This document shows, in pieces, positions 23,689 to 32,489 of a DNA stretch of 64,000 nt; positions within the stretch are counted from its first letter, which is position 1; the number at the start of each line of letters is the position of its first letter. Where the stretch lies: positions 1 through 64,000 of the forward strand of contig JAWXBY010000008.1 in assembly GCA_034440355.1 (NCBI GenBank), read 5' to 3'. The position numbers and the translations under genes were made by a program. Under the pieces are notes generated by a model. That model did no database searches and was not told the origin of the DNA. It saw only the letters and a list, made by a program, of their open reading frames with translations. The stretch comes from SZUA-430 sp034440355 (GTDB lineage Bacteria; Pseudomonadota; Alphaproteobacteria; Micropepsales; Micropepsaceae).

Positions 23689-24098
23689 CCGGGCGGTTTG
23701 CCTTTCTCGAATCTCGGCAAGGCGTCGGCGGTGTCGAACCACGCGATGCGGCTCTGGTGCCAGATGTGGAACGTGGGCGGCACGCGGTTGGGGTCGTCCA
23801 GGGTGGCGGTGTTGACGCCGATGGTGGCGGCCTCGTCGTCCTCGCGGAAGAGGAGATAGGTGCCGCAGTCGCCGCAGAATTCGCGAGCGGCGTGTGGCGA
23901 GGCACGGAATTGTTTGGGCTTGCCTTTGAGGTAGTGCAACTGCGCGGGCGGGACGGCGAACCAGGCGACGACCGGGGCGCCGGATTGTTGTTGGCAGGTG
24001 CGGCAGTGGCAGTAGGCGGATTCTTCGACCGGGCCTTCGACGCGGTAGCGGATGTTGCCGCAGAGACAGCCGCCTTCACTCGGCGCAAGCGCAATCAT
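23685..24098 (-). CDS. GFA-family glutathione-dependent formaldehyde-activating-like protein
   Basis: The 137-aa protein has the zinc-binding pattern of the GFA/CENP-V fold: GGCLCGNIRY, SAYCHCRTCQQQSGAP and FCGDCGTYLLFRED. Six or more Cys residues would bind two zinc ions. The family includes Gfa, which speeds the reaction of formaldehyde with glutathione, but most members have unknown roles. ATG 24098 overlaps the stop of the exonuclease gene (ATGA) and its own stop overlaps the EthD start, so expression is coupled to both. A detoxification role is inference. Confidence 0.85.
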   Translation of the reverse strand: MIALAPSEGGCLCGNIRYRVEGPVEESAYCHCRTCQQQSGAPVVAWFAVPPAQLHYLKGKPKQFRASPHAAREFCGDCGTYLLFREDDEAATIGVNTATLDDPNRVPPTFHIWHQSRIAWFDTADALPRFEKGKPPG

Positions 24099-24877
24099 AG
24101 CGCGAGTTCGCACCAGATGGGGACGTGGTCGGACGGCTTGTCCCAGGCGCGGGTGTGCTTGTCGATGGCGCAGGTCTTGAGTTTGTCGGCGGCTTGCGGG
24201 GACAGCATGAGATGATCGATGCGCAGGCCGCGGTCCTTCTGCCAGGCGCCGGCTTGGTAGTCCCAGAAGGTGTACTGGAACGGGTTGGCGTTGACGGCGC
24301 GGAAGGCGTCGGTGAAGCCGAGGTTGGTGAGATGGCGCAGCTTGCGGCGGGTTTCGAGTTTGAAGAGCGCGTCGTTTGCCCAGACGCTGGCGTCGTACAC
24401 GTCGTCGGCGGTCGGGATGATGTTGTAGTCGCCGGCGAGGACCAGGGGTTCTTCTTGCTCCAGAAGTTTGGACGCGCGGGCGATGAGGCGGTCCATCCAT
24501 TTGAGCTTGTAGGGGTACTTCTCCGTGTCGGGCGGGTTCCCGTTCGGGGCGTAGATCGAGGCGACGCGGACCGCGCCGTCCTTGGTCACGATGGTGCCTT
24601 CGATGTAGCGGGCTTGCTCGTCGGCGTCGTCGCCGGGCAGGCCGACTTGCACGTCTTCGATCTTGTGCTTCGAGATGAGGGCGACGCCGTTGTAGCTTTT
24701 CTGGCCGATGACGGCGCAGTTGTAGCCCAGGGCTTCGAGTTCGAAGGCGGGGAACGCGTTCGTCTCGCACTTGATTTCCTGCAGGCAGGCGACGTCGGGT
24801 TGCGCCTGTTTGAACCAGGTCAGGACGGTGTCGACGCGGGCTTTGATGGAATTGACGTTGAAGGTTGCTATTTTCAT
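24095..24877 (-). CDS. xth: Exodeoxyribonuclease III
   Basis: The 260-aa protein is an AP endonuclease of the ExoIII family: MKIATFNVNSIKARVDTVLT (Asn7), CLQEIKCETNAFP (Glu near 35), YAPNGNPPD, LAGDYNIIPTADDVYD (Asp/Asn near 150), RIDHLMLSPQ and the final SDHVPIWCEL with the catalytic His. It repairs abasic sites and trims 3' blocks in DNA. It is the first gene of the xth-GFA-EthD unit, with a 4-nt overlap to the next gene. The link of DNA repair with small-molecule detoxification could help against reactive aldehydes. Confidence 0.95.
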   Translation of the reverse strand: MKIATFNVNSIKARVDTVLTWFKQAQPDVACLQEIKCETNAFPAFELEALGYNCAVIGQKSYNGVALISKHKIEDVQVGLPGDDADEQARYIEGTIVTKDGAVRVASIYAPNGNPPDTEKYPYKLKWMDRLIARASKLLEQEEPLVLAGDYNIIPTADDVYDASVWANDALFKLETRRKLRHLTNLGFTDAFRAVNANPFQYTFWDYQAGAWQKDRGLRIDHLMLSPQAADKLKTCAIDKHTRAWDKPSDHVPIWCELAL

Positions 24878-24923
24878 GGCCGAGAAGTAGCGCGAGTCCG
24901 GCCTCCTTGCCCAGGGCCGCGCG

Positions 24924-26936
24924 TCAGCCCAGCATTCGCGCGATTTGCGTCGCCAATTGATGCTGCATGTAGGGTTTGGTGAGGCGCGGGAGATCGATTT
25001 GCGTGCCGTCGGGCAGGTCGGCGTAGCCGGTCGCGAGCAGGACCTGCAAATCGGGCCGCAGTTCGCGCGCGGCGTTGGCGAGTTGGACGCCGGTCATGCC
25101 GGGCATTGCGTAGTCCGTGATCATCAGTTGGATCAGTGGTTGCTTGCGCAGGGCTTCGAGCGCTTTGGCGCCGGAGTAAGCCTCGATCACCTCGTGGCCC
25201 AAGTCGGTCAGCATGTCGGCGGTGCTCATGGCGATCAGGGCGTCGTCGTCGACGACCAAAATGGTTGTGGATTTCATGTCTTTGGACGTGTCCGAAGTAA
25301 CGGGTTGAATGCCGGGAGCGGCGGTGGCGGCGGGCAACCAGATGTCGACTGTGGTGCCTTCGCCGGGTGTGCTGGCGATGTCCATGCCGCCGCCGGATTG
25401 GACGGCCAGGCCGTGGACCATCGAGAGGCCGAGGCCGGTGCCTTTGCCCACTTCTTTGGTGGAGAAGAACGGTTCGACGGCGCGTTCGCGCGTCGTGCGA
25501 TCCATGCCGACGCCTTTGTCGATCACGCGCAAGCGGACATACGCGCCGGGGGCGAGGCCGTTCGGACGCTTCTCGCCGGGACCAGGGCGGTCGATGGCGA
25601 TTGTGATGACGCCGCCCCCCGGCATGGAGTCGCGCGCGTTGACGGCGAGGTTCAGGATCGCGAGTTCGAGTTGATGCGGGTCGACTGTCGCCGCCGCGTG
25701 TTCAAGCGGGGCATCGACGCGCAACTCGATCAGCGGACCGATCGACTTGGTCAGCAGATCTTTCATGCCAGCAATCAAAGTCGCGAGATCGACAGCCTCG
25801 GCATGCAGGTCTTGTTTGCGCGCGAAGGCGAGGAGACGCTGGGTCAGCGTTGCGCCACGCTTTGCGCCTTGCAGGGCGTTCTCGACCATTTGTTTGCTCT
25901 TGGGGTCGGCGGCGACCTTTTTGCGCAGGAGGTCGAGGTTGGCGATGATGGCCATCAGCAGGTTGTTGAAGTCGTGCGCGACGCCGCCGGTGAGTTGACC
26001 CAGGCTCTCCATCTTTTGCGCATGAAGGAGCGCTGCGGTCGTGCGCTTCAGTTCGCTGATGTCGCGGCCTTCGACGATGATTTGGGCGATGTTGCCCGTG
26101 ACGTCGCGAACGGCCTTCATCGAAAAGTCGAACACGTGCGTCGAATCGTCGGGCAAGACGAGTTCGAGATCGTAGCGAACGAATTCGCCGCGCACGGCGC
26201 GGGTCATCTCTCGCTTCAGGCGGCGGGCTTCGGCCGGGGTGCGCGAGAGCCAGATGGAATCCCAAAGTTTGACGCCGACGACGTCTTCGAGGCGAGCGCC
26301 CACCGCGTCGAGGGACGTTTGGTTGGCGACGAGGACCGTGCCGTCGAGGTCGGTCAAGCCGGTCAGCTGAAACGCGGAGTCGAAGATGGCGCGAAAGCGC
26401 GCTTCGCTTTGGGACAGCTGCAACGTGCGCTCGACGACGGCGGTCGTCAGAGTGTTGTTGGCAACGGCGAGCGCATCTTCAGTGCGCTTCAACTCGTCGA
26501 TGCGTCCGCGCGCTTCGTATTGGCGCTTGCGGGCGCGGAGCGCGGTGCGGCTCATGCTGATGAGGGTCGTGGGATGGAACGGGCGTTCGATGAAGCTGAC
26601 GTTACCGAGGACTTGGATCAGACGTGCGGCGACCGGATTGCGCTCGGCGCCGCCGCCGTGATGCGTGATGACGACGAAGGGAAAGTCGGACCAGTGCGGT
26701 TGATCTGCAAGCCAGCCTACGAGGCCGGAGAGGTCGCGGGCGGTGAATGCGTCGACGGACACCAGCGCCAGACCCGCGCCGCGTTCAAGTTCGCGCACGA
26801 GCGTCGGCAGGCCGTCGCAAATGTCGGCATCGATATTCAACTCTTCGAGGACGCCCTTGGCGACGCTCGCATCCCGACCCGACGGCGCCAGAATGAGCGC
26901 CCGCAGCGGCAGTCGCTGGGCGCTGTCGCGGGTCAA
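24924..26936 (-). CDS. Hybrid sensor histidine kinase
   Basis: The 670-aa protein has a receiver-like N-terminus (about 10-135), a coiled coil (140-175), a PAS domain (about 180-300, FRAIFDSAFQLTGLTDLDGT), a HisKA dimerisation helix with His near 320 (GQLTGGVAHDFNNLLMAI), a HATPase domain (LNLAVNARDSMPGGGVITIA, VIDKGVGMD, GTGLGLSMVHGL) and a C-terminal receiver with Asp near 608 (LMITDYAMPGMTGVQL). No membrane segment is seen, so it is cytoplasmic. Its ATG overlaps the stop of the KaiC-like gene by 4 nt, so both work together. Partner response regulator is not in the window. Confidence 0.92.
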   Translation of the reverse strand: MTRDSAQRLPLRALILAPSGRDASVAKGVLEELNIDADICDGLPTLVRELERGAGLALVSVDAFTARDLSGLVGWLADQPHWSDFPFVVITHHGGGAERNPVAARLIQVLGNVSFIERPFHPTTLISMSRTALRARKRQYEARGRIDELKRTEDALAVANNTLTTAVVERTLQLSQSEARFRAIFDSAFQLTGLTDLDGTVLVANQTSLDAVGARLEDVVGVKLWDSIWLSRTPAEARRLKREMTRAVRGEFVRYDLELVLPDDSTHVFDFSMKAVRDVTGNIAQIIVEGRDISELKRTTAALLHAQKMESLGQLTGGVAHDFNNLLMAIIANLDLLRKKVAADPKSKQMVENALQGAKRGATLTQRLLAFARKQDLHAEAVDLATLIAGMKDLLTKSIGPLIELRVDAPLEHAAATVDPHQLELAILNLAVNARDSMPGGGVITIAIDRPGPGEKRPNGLAPGAYVRLRVIDKGVGMDRTTRERAVEPFFSTKEVGKGTGLGLSMVHGLAVQSGGGMDIASTPGEGTTVDIWLPAATAAPGIQPVTSDTSKDMKSTTILVVDDDALIAMSTADMLTDLGHEVIEAYSGAKALEALRKQPLIQLMITDYAMPGMTGVQLANAARELRPDLQVLLATGYADLPDGTQIDLPRLTKPYMQHQLATQIARMLG

Positions 26937-28420
26937 GTGCCGGCGTCCAGCAGCGGGACGTCGCCGCCCATGTACACCGGCACGCCCTGCAGCACGCCGC
27001 GGAATTCCGTCAGTGCAGCGCCAAGGGTGATACCGCCCTGGCCGATTTGGAATTCACGGATGGTGTTCTCGTGACTTCCGGTGCGCTTCTTCATCGCCGA
27101 TATCGCGCGCCGGATGCGGCCCGCGGCTTCGAAGTAGCGCAACAGGATGACCGTATCGGCGAGATAAGTGATGTCGACGGGCGATTTCATGTCTTCGCCG
27201 ACAAGGCCGTGTTGAGCGACGGTGACGAAGGTCGCGGCCCCTTTGCGGTTCAGGAATTGCAGAAGTTCGTGCATGTGCAAGATGATGAAATGCTCTTCCG
27301 GCATCGAGGCCTGATAGCCGTTGAGGCTGTCGATCACGATCGTGCCCACCGCTTCATCCTCGACGAGGCGACGAACTTTGTGTGCAAACTCGCCAGGCGA
27401 GAGTTCGGCGGCGTCCTGCTGTTCGATCAGGAGGCTGCCTTCTTTCGCAGCGGCTTCCAGGTCGATGCCCATGCCGCGACCGCGCTCGAACAGAACACCG
27501 AGCTCTTCGTCGAAGGCGAAGATTGCGGCGCGCTCGCCACGCTTGATCGCCGACATGGCGAAATGAAGCGCGAGCAACGACTTTCCGGCGCCGGCTGGGC
27601 CCAAGACCAGCGTGCTGGAGCCGGAGTCGATGCCGCCGCCCAACAGTTCGTCCAGCTGCGCTGTGCCGCTCGCCAGCTTGATGCGCTTCAACTGGGTTCG
27701 ATGTTCGGAGGCGATGAGACGTGGGAAGACATGCAATCCTCCGCGCTTCAAGACCAGGTCGTGGAAGCCGCTACGATAGGATTGGCCGCGGTATTTGAGG
27801 ACACGCAACCGGCGGCGTTCGGCCCCGTAGGACGGCGCCAGTTCTTCGAGACGAATTACGCCGTGCGCCGTACTGTGCAAGGTCTTGTCGGGCTTGTCGG
27901 CGCTCAAATCGTCGAGCATCAAGACCGTTGCGTTGATCCGAGCGAAGTGGTGCTTGAGTGCCAAGACTTGACGGCGATAGCGGAGCGGACTCTCCGCCAG
28001 CAGGCGGATCTCGGCGAGGCTATCGAGAACAATGAGGCTGGGTCTGACTTCATCGACTGTTTTGAAAATGCGCTTGATGGTTTCGCCGAGTTCGAGGTCG
28101 GAGGAATAGAGCAGTGTTTGCTGGTCGTTTTCGTCCGGCGGCCTCAGTTCGAAGATTTTGATCCGTTCGTCCAACGTCCAGCCGTGCGAGGCGGCGCCGT
28201 CGCGCAGTTCGTGTTCTGTTTCGGACAGGGTGATGTAGAGGCTGGTTTCGCCGTTCTTGGCGCCCTGCAACAGGAACTGGAGCGACAGGGTGGTTTTGCC
28301 GGCGCCGGGGCTGCCTTCGACCAGGTAGACTTGGCCGCGCGCCAGGCCTCCGACCAGAATATTATCGAGGCCAGGAACGCCGATCGGCGCTTTTTCTCGG
28401 TGGTGGGTCGCGGTGGCCAA
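26933..28420 (-). CDS. KaiC-like RecA-fold ATPase with two domains
   Basis: The 495-aa protein has two KaiC domains. The first has Walker A GSPGAGKT (36-43) and the second GPAGAGKS (about 274-281). Each is followed by an acidic region (TLSETEHEL and FAFDEELGVL) like the catalytic Glu pairs of KaiC. The CII segment is VDITYLADTVILLRYFEAAG, so the KaiC phosphosites Ser431-Thr432 correspond to Thr-Tyr here. This matches KaiC homologues outside cyanobacteria, usually beside a histidine kinase and without KaiA/KaiB. A candidate EcfG promoter lies 75 bp upstream, so a role in stress signalling is inferred. Confidence 0.9.
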   Translation of the reverse strand: MATATHHREKAPIGVPGLDNILVGGLARGQVYLVEGSPGAGKTTLSLQFLLQGAKNGETSLYITLSETEHELRDGAASHGWTLDERIKIFELRPPDENDQQTLLYSSDLELGETIKRIFKTVDEVRPSLIVLDSLAEIRLLAESPLRYRRQVLALKHHFARINATVLMLDDLSADKPDKTLHSTAHGVIRLEELAPSYGAERRRLRVLKYRGQSYRSGFHDLVLKRGGLHVFPRLIASEHRTQLKRIKLASGTAQLDELLGGGIDSGSSTLVLGPAGAGKSLLALHFAMSAIKRGERAAIFAFDEELGVLFERGRGMGIDLEAAAKEGSLLIEQQDAAELSPGEFAHKVRRLVEDEAVGTIVIDSLNGYQASMPEEHFIILHMHELLQFLNRKGAATFVTVAQHGLVGEDMKSPVDITYLADTVILLRYFEAAGRIRRAISAMKKRTGSHENTIREFQIGQGGITLGAALTEFRGVLQGVPVYMGGDVPLLDAGT

Positions 28421-28494
28421 GACGTTGTGTCTCCGTCATCGTGTTCCGGTTCGCGACGGATGCGGGTCCCCCCGGATTGCCGACGCCAGAGGTA

Positions 28495-28519
28495 AACGTT
28501 CGATAAAATACTGGGTTCC
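28495..28519 (-). promoter_or_regulatory. Candidate EcfG (general stress sigma) promoter for the KaiC-like/kinase operon
   Basis: On the minus strand GGAAC (28519-28515), a 16-bp spacer, CGTT (28498-28495). This equals the alphaproteobacterial EcfG/SigT consensus. The -10 lies about 75 bp before the start codon. Confidence 0.65.
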
Positions 28520-28578
28520 CAGTGGTTCCCGGGAATTTGGCGCGGCACCCTGCCGCCCGTGCAAAAGGAGTTGGGTCA

Positions 28579-29607
28579 TTGACGAAGGACACAGGTTCGC
28601 CAGCGCGGCCGATCAGTTCGGAAACCGTTCCCTGGTACGACTGGTCGGAGGTGCCTCGGCACGCGGTCCGCTTTCGGCACCTGACCAGCGCCGCGATCGG
28701 CGGCGACTATCACGTCGGCGTCCAGATCGAGGAGCTGCCTCCGGGCAAGCAGACCGCGCTCGCGCACTACCACATCGTCGAGGAGGAACACGTCTACGTG
28801 CTTGAGGGCGCGATGACCGTCCGCATCGGTGCGGCGTCCTATGAGATGAAGGCGGGCGACTATGTCTGTTTTCCCGCAGGCCAGAAGGCCGGTCACTGTC
28901 TGATCAACAACAGCGGCGCGGTGTGCCGCTATGTGGTCGTGGGGGAGGACAAGCCTAACGAGATCGTGGTCTTCACGGACTCCAATAAGGTGATGGTGCG
29001 CCCGCTGGGGCGGCGCGCGATCTATGACATGGCGGCGACGCGCGGGTATTGGGACGGCGAGAACACCGGGTTCGCGAACCCTGCGGATGCGCCGCGCTTG
29101 ATCAGCCCGCCGCCGCCGACCGATCCCAATCCGAAGGCGCCGATCTCATTCGACAAGATTCCGTGGGAGCCGTGGAGCGAGGGCAAGCGCTTCGGCGGGC
29201 AGGTGAAGCATCTGACCATGGCGGTGATGGGCCGGGATTATCACGTCGGAATGCTCATCGAGGAGGTGGCGCCGGGCCGGCAATCGTGTCCCTTCCACTA
29301 TCATCTGCTTGAAGAAGAGCAGGCGCTTGTGCTGGCAGGCCATGGAACACTGCGTCTGGGGGATCAGACATACGAGATGAAGGCTGGCGACTATGTGTGC
29401 TTCCCGGCGGGGCAGCAGGCCGGACATTGCTTCATCAACAACACCAGCGAACCATTCCGCTACTTGATGATCGGCGAGCGCAACCCGCACGAGGTTTGCG
29501 TCTATCCGGATTCAAACAAGGTGATGGTGCGCGCGCTCAATCGCGAGAACGACATTTTCGATATGAGTGCGACGAAGAATTACTATGACGGCGAGGATAC
29601 CGGTTAG
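28579..29607 (+). CDS. Tandem-cupin protein
   Basis: A TTG start at 28579 with AAAGGAG 9 bases upstream gives 342 aa. The protein consists of two homologous cupin halves of about 150 residues: FRHLTSAAIGGDYHVGVQIE ... SYEMKAGDYVCFPAGQKAGH and VKHLTMAVMGRDYHVGMLIE ... TYEMKAGDYVCFPAGQQAGH. Both halves end with a near-identical tail (SNKVMVRPL... and SNKVMVRAL...). Candidate metal ligands in HYHIVEEEHVYV and HYHLLEEEQALV are kept in both, so both sites may be active. The substrate is unknown. It is divergent from the KaiC-like gene. Confidence 0.82.
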   Translation: MTKDTGSPARPISSETVPWYDWSEVPRHAVRFRHLTSAAIGGDYHVGVQIEELPPGKQTALAHYHIVEEEHVYVLEGAMTVRIGAASYEMKAGDYVCFPAGQKAGHCLINNSGAVCRYVVVGEDKPNEIVVFTDSNKVMVRPLGRRAIYDMAATRGYWDGENTGFANPADAPRLISPPPPTDPNPKAPISFDKIPWEPWSEGKRFGGQVKHLTMAVMGRDYHVGMLIEEVAPGRQSCPFHYHLLEEEQALVLAGHGTLRLGDQTYEMKAGDYVCFPAGQQAGHCFINNTSEPFRYLMIGERNPHEVCVYPDSNKVMVRALNRENDIFDMSATKNYYDGEDTG

Positions 29608-29948
29608 ACCGAAAAGCTCGTGCCGCAGCCGCAGGACGATTTGGCCTGGGGGTTCTTGATTTCGAAGTGGGAGCCCATGAGGCCTTCGATGAAGTCGACT
29701 TCGGAGCCGCCGAGAAATTCCAGGGAGGCTTGGTCGATGAGGACGCGGGCGCCGTCGCGTTCGACGAGGATGTCTTCGTCGGTCTTGGTGTCGTCGAAGC
29801 TGAAGTCGTATTGGAAGCCGGAGCAGCCGCCGCCGTTGACGGCGATGCGGAACATCACGCCTTGGCCTTCGGCGGCCGTCAGGGTCACGATGCGCTTGGC
29901 GGCGCTGGCGCTGACGCGGACGGGCGCGGTATCGGTGGCTGTATCCAT
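29604..29948 (-). CDS. erpA: Iron-sulfur cluster insertion protein ErpA/IscA-like
   Basis: The 114-aa A-type carrier has the three conserved cysteines: GGGCSGFQYDF and SSCGCGTSF at the end. It accepts Fe-S clusters and passes them to target enzymes. The N-terminal 12 residues are a short extra tail. Next to dgt, as in many alphaproteobacteria. Its TAA stop overlaps the stop of the cupin gene (TTAG at 29604-29607). I prefer ErpA over IscA because isc genes are not near. Confidence 0.88.
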   Translation of the reverse strand: MDTATDTAPVRVSASAAKRIVTLTAAEGQGVMFRIAVNGGGCSGFQYDFSFDDTKTDEDILVERDGARVLIDQASLEFLGGSEVDFIEGLMGSHFEIKNPQAKSSCGCGTSFSV

Positions 29949-30062
29949 GTTAACTTTCGGGTAACCTTCTGGCCGTTAAACAGCCGTAGCATAGCACTCT
30001 ATGTATGCGCGCGGCAGCCGGCGTCAATTGCGACCTTACTTCCGGCGCTTGAGGTGCTTGAT

Positions 30063-31253
30063 TTGAGCGAATTTCGGGCCTTCGTCGACATTGCCCCCTA
30101 TGCCGCCCGGGCGGATCATAGTCGTGGCCGGCAGTGGCGTGAGCCCGAGAGCGCGACGCGCAGTCCTTATATGCGCGACCGGGACCGCATCATTCACTGC
30201 GGCGCCTTCCGGCGCATGAAGCACAAGACGCAGGTCTTCGTTTATCACGAAGGCGATTACTACCGGACGCGGCTGACCCATTCGCTGGAGGTCGCGCAGA
30301 TCGCGCGGTCGATCAGCCGGGTGCTGCGGTTGGACGAGGATTTGGCTGAGGCTTTGGCGCTCGCTCATGACTTGGGTCATGCGCCGTTCGGGCATGCGGG
30401 CGAGGATGCGCTGGCGGCGGCGATGAAGCCGTACGGCGGGTTCGATCACAATGCGCATGCGTTGCGATTGGTCACGAAGCTGGAAGAGCGCTACGCCGAG
30501 TTCGATGGTTTGAACCTGACGTGGGAGACGCTTGAGGGTATCGTCAAACACAACGGTCCGCTGATCGGGCCGTTGTCGAAGGGCGAGGCGTTGCCGCAGG
30601 CGATCTCGGAGTTCAACGCGGTTTTCGATTTGCGGCTTGATACGTTTGCGAGCGCTGAAGCGCAGGTCGCGGCACTGGCCGACGACATCGCTTACAACAA
30701 TCACGACATCGATGATGGTCTGCGCGCCGGGCTGTTCACCGTTGAGGAGCTGTTGCCGTTGCCGCTTGTCGGCGGCATCTTTGCCGAGGTGCAGGCGCGC
30801 TACCCAGGGCTCGATCATTCGCGGCTTGTCAACGAGAGCGTGCGACGTTTGATCACGGCGATGATCGACGATGCTCTGCGCGAGACGCTACGTCGCGTTT
30901 CGTCGATGAAGTTGAAAACCGCCGAAGACGTTCGCGTGTGCGGTCAGCCGCTGGTCGCGTTCAGCGATGAGATGCGGGCCAATGACAAGGCGCTGAAGGC
31001 GTTTCTTTTCAAGAACATGTACCGACACTTTAAGGTCAACCGCATGCTGTCCAAAGCCAAGCGCGTGTTGGCGGATTTGTTTGGTTTGCTGCTGAGCGAG
31101 CCGGGCGTCTTGCCGCCGCGCTGGGCGCAACTTTGCGATGAGCCGGGGACGTCGCGTACAGCGCGCGTTGTGTCGGACTACATCGCGGGCATGACCGACC
31201 GCTTTGCTCTGCAAGAGCATCGCCGTCTGTTCGCCGTCGAGTTGGACGTGTAG
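30063..31253 (+). CDS. dgt: Deoxyguanosinetriphosphate triphosphohydrolase-like protein
   Basis: The protein has about 396 aa from TTG 30063, which has GAGG 8 bases upstream; GTG 30054 is an alternative. The family start PYAARADHSRGRQWREPES and SPYMRDRDRIIHCGAFRRMK are clear. The HD metal site is formed by RTRLTHSLEVAQIAR and ALAHDLGHAPFGHAGEDAL. It cuts dGTP or other dNTPs to the nucleoside and triphosphate and so controls dNTP levels. In many relatives argS follows; here a SPOR gene follows after 105 bp. Confidence 0.93.
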   Translation: MSEFRAFVDIAPYAARADHSRGRQWREPESATRSPYMRDRDRIIHCGAFRRMKHKTQVFVYHEGDYYRTRLTHSLEVAQIARSISRVLRLDEDLAEALALAHDLGHAPFGHAGEDALAAAMKPYGGFDHNAHALRLVTKLEERYAEFDGLNLTWETLEGIVKHNGPLIGPLSKGEALPQAISEFNAVFDLRLDTFASAEAQVAALADDIAYNNHDIDDGLRAGLFTVEELLPLPLVGGIFAEVQARYPGLDHSRLVNESVRRLITAMIDDALRETLRRVSSMKLKTAEDVRVCGQPLVAFSDEMRANDKALKAFLFKNMYRHFKVNRMLSKAKRVLADLFGLLLSEPGVLPPRWAQLCDEPGTSRTARVVSDYIAGMTDRFALQEHRRLFAVELDV

Positions 31254-31358
31254 CTATGCGAAAAGGCTTCGAAATTCCAAGTTTGGTCGGTGTACTCTGC
31301 AGAGGGCACGCCACGATTCGCGTCAACGCATGAATTCGTGCTGAGGGGATACAAAGTC

Positions 31359-32426
31359 ATGGTCAATCCTGATCGCAATTTATATGAGCCGCCGTACGAC
31401 GATGCGTTGCTCTATGAAAGCGATCTCGAGCCGGAGAGGCCGCGTTCGCGTCCGCTCGTCGTGCTCTTGGGCATCGTTGTGCTTGCGGCGTTCGCGGGCG
31501 TTGTTTGGGTCGCTTATAATCAAGGCGTGAAGCACGGGCAGGGCGGTCCGCCGATCCTGTCGGCCGATGCCGGGCCGACACGCATCGAGGCTGACGGCGT
31601 AGCCGCCGAGCCGAAGGATGTTGCGGCCGACAAGAGCTATGACCGTTTGTTCGGCGATGCGTCGGAGCAGCCTGAGAATGTGCTGCCGCCGGCCGAGCAG
31701 CCGCGTGCGGTCGCGACGACGGCGGATCCTGCGGCGCCGGAGGAGACGGATGCGACGGCGGCCGGTGGCCCTGCCGCGACGGTTGTGACCGACCTGCAGC
31801 CGCCCGGCGCTGATCCGCGCATGGATTCGAACACGGGTGTCACTGGCCTTTCGCCGGTCACGCCGCAGCCGATCAGCAGTGCGCCGCCGACGCCGTTGGT
31901 ATCGGGCAGCGAGGACATCACCAATACGCTGCCGCCGGTCGAAAGCGTTCCCGCGCCGAGTGCGCCGTCGCGTGTCGCGGCCGTGAAGCCGGCAGGACCG
32001 AAGGTTCTTACTGCGCCCGCCGCTTCTAAGCCGGCGGTCGCTACGCCGAGCGTGACAATGCCGATTGCGCCGCCGCCTGCTGCTGTCGTCGAGACAGCTC
32101 CGGCCCCGGCACCTTCGGAAGCGCCGGCAGCCCTGACGGCTCCGACAGAATCGGTTGCCACGCCGGTCAGCGCGGGCGGTTCCGTGATGATCCAGTTGGG
32201 TTCGTTCCCGAACGACAAGCTGGCGGCCGGTGCCTGGGCGAAGATCAAGTCGTCGAACCAGGAGCTGCTCGGCGACTACAAACCGACCATCAAATCGGCG
32301 GAAATCGAAGGCAAAGGCACGTGGTTCCGGCTGCGCGTGGCCGGGTTCGCCGATAAGGCATCTGCCGCGAATGTGTGCGAGCAGCTGAAGGCCAACGGGC
32401 AGGCTTGCATCATCGCATCGAAGTGA
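31359..32426 (+). CDS. SPOR-domain membrane protein
   Basis: The 355-aa protein has a short cytoplasmic N-terminus, one membrane segment (about 33-52, PLVVLLGIVVLAAFAGVVWV), a long Pro/Ala-rich periplasmic linker and a C-terminal SPOR domain (about 280-355, GGSVMIQLGSFPNDKLAAGA, GKGTWFRLRVAGFADKASAA). SPOR domains bind glycan strands lacking stem peptides at the division septum. The next gene is nagZ, also on peptidoglycan, and the pair is conserved in alphaproteobacteria. Start at ATG 31359 (GAGGGG upstream). Confidence 0.9.
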   Translation: MVNPDRNLYEPPYDDALLYESDLEPERPRSRPLVVLLGIVVLAAFAGVVWVAYNQGVKHGQGGPPILSADAGPTRIEADGVAAEPKDVAADKSYDRLFGDASEQPENVLPPAEQPRAVATTADPAAPEETDATAAGGPAATVVTDLQPPGADPRMDSNTGVTGLSPVTPQPISSAPPTPLVSGSEDITNTLPPVESVPAPSAPSRVAAVKPAGPKVLTAPAASKPAVATPSVTMPIAPPPAAVVETAPAPAPSEAPAALTAPTESVATPVSAGGSVMIQLGSFPNDKLAAGAWAKIKSSNQELLGDYKPTIKSAEIEGKGTWFRLRVAGFADKASAANVCEQLKANGQACIIASK

Positions 32427-32489
32427 TCTAAGCGCGGGGGCGCTATAGGCGCAGGGCCGTTGCCCTGCGTCGGAGGGAGTGGGCATCCC

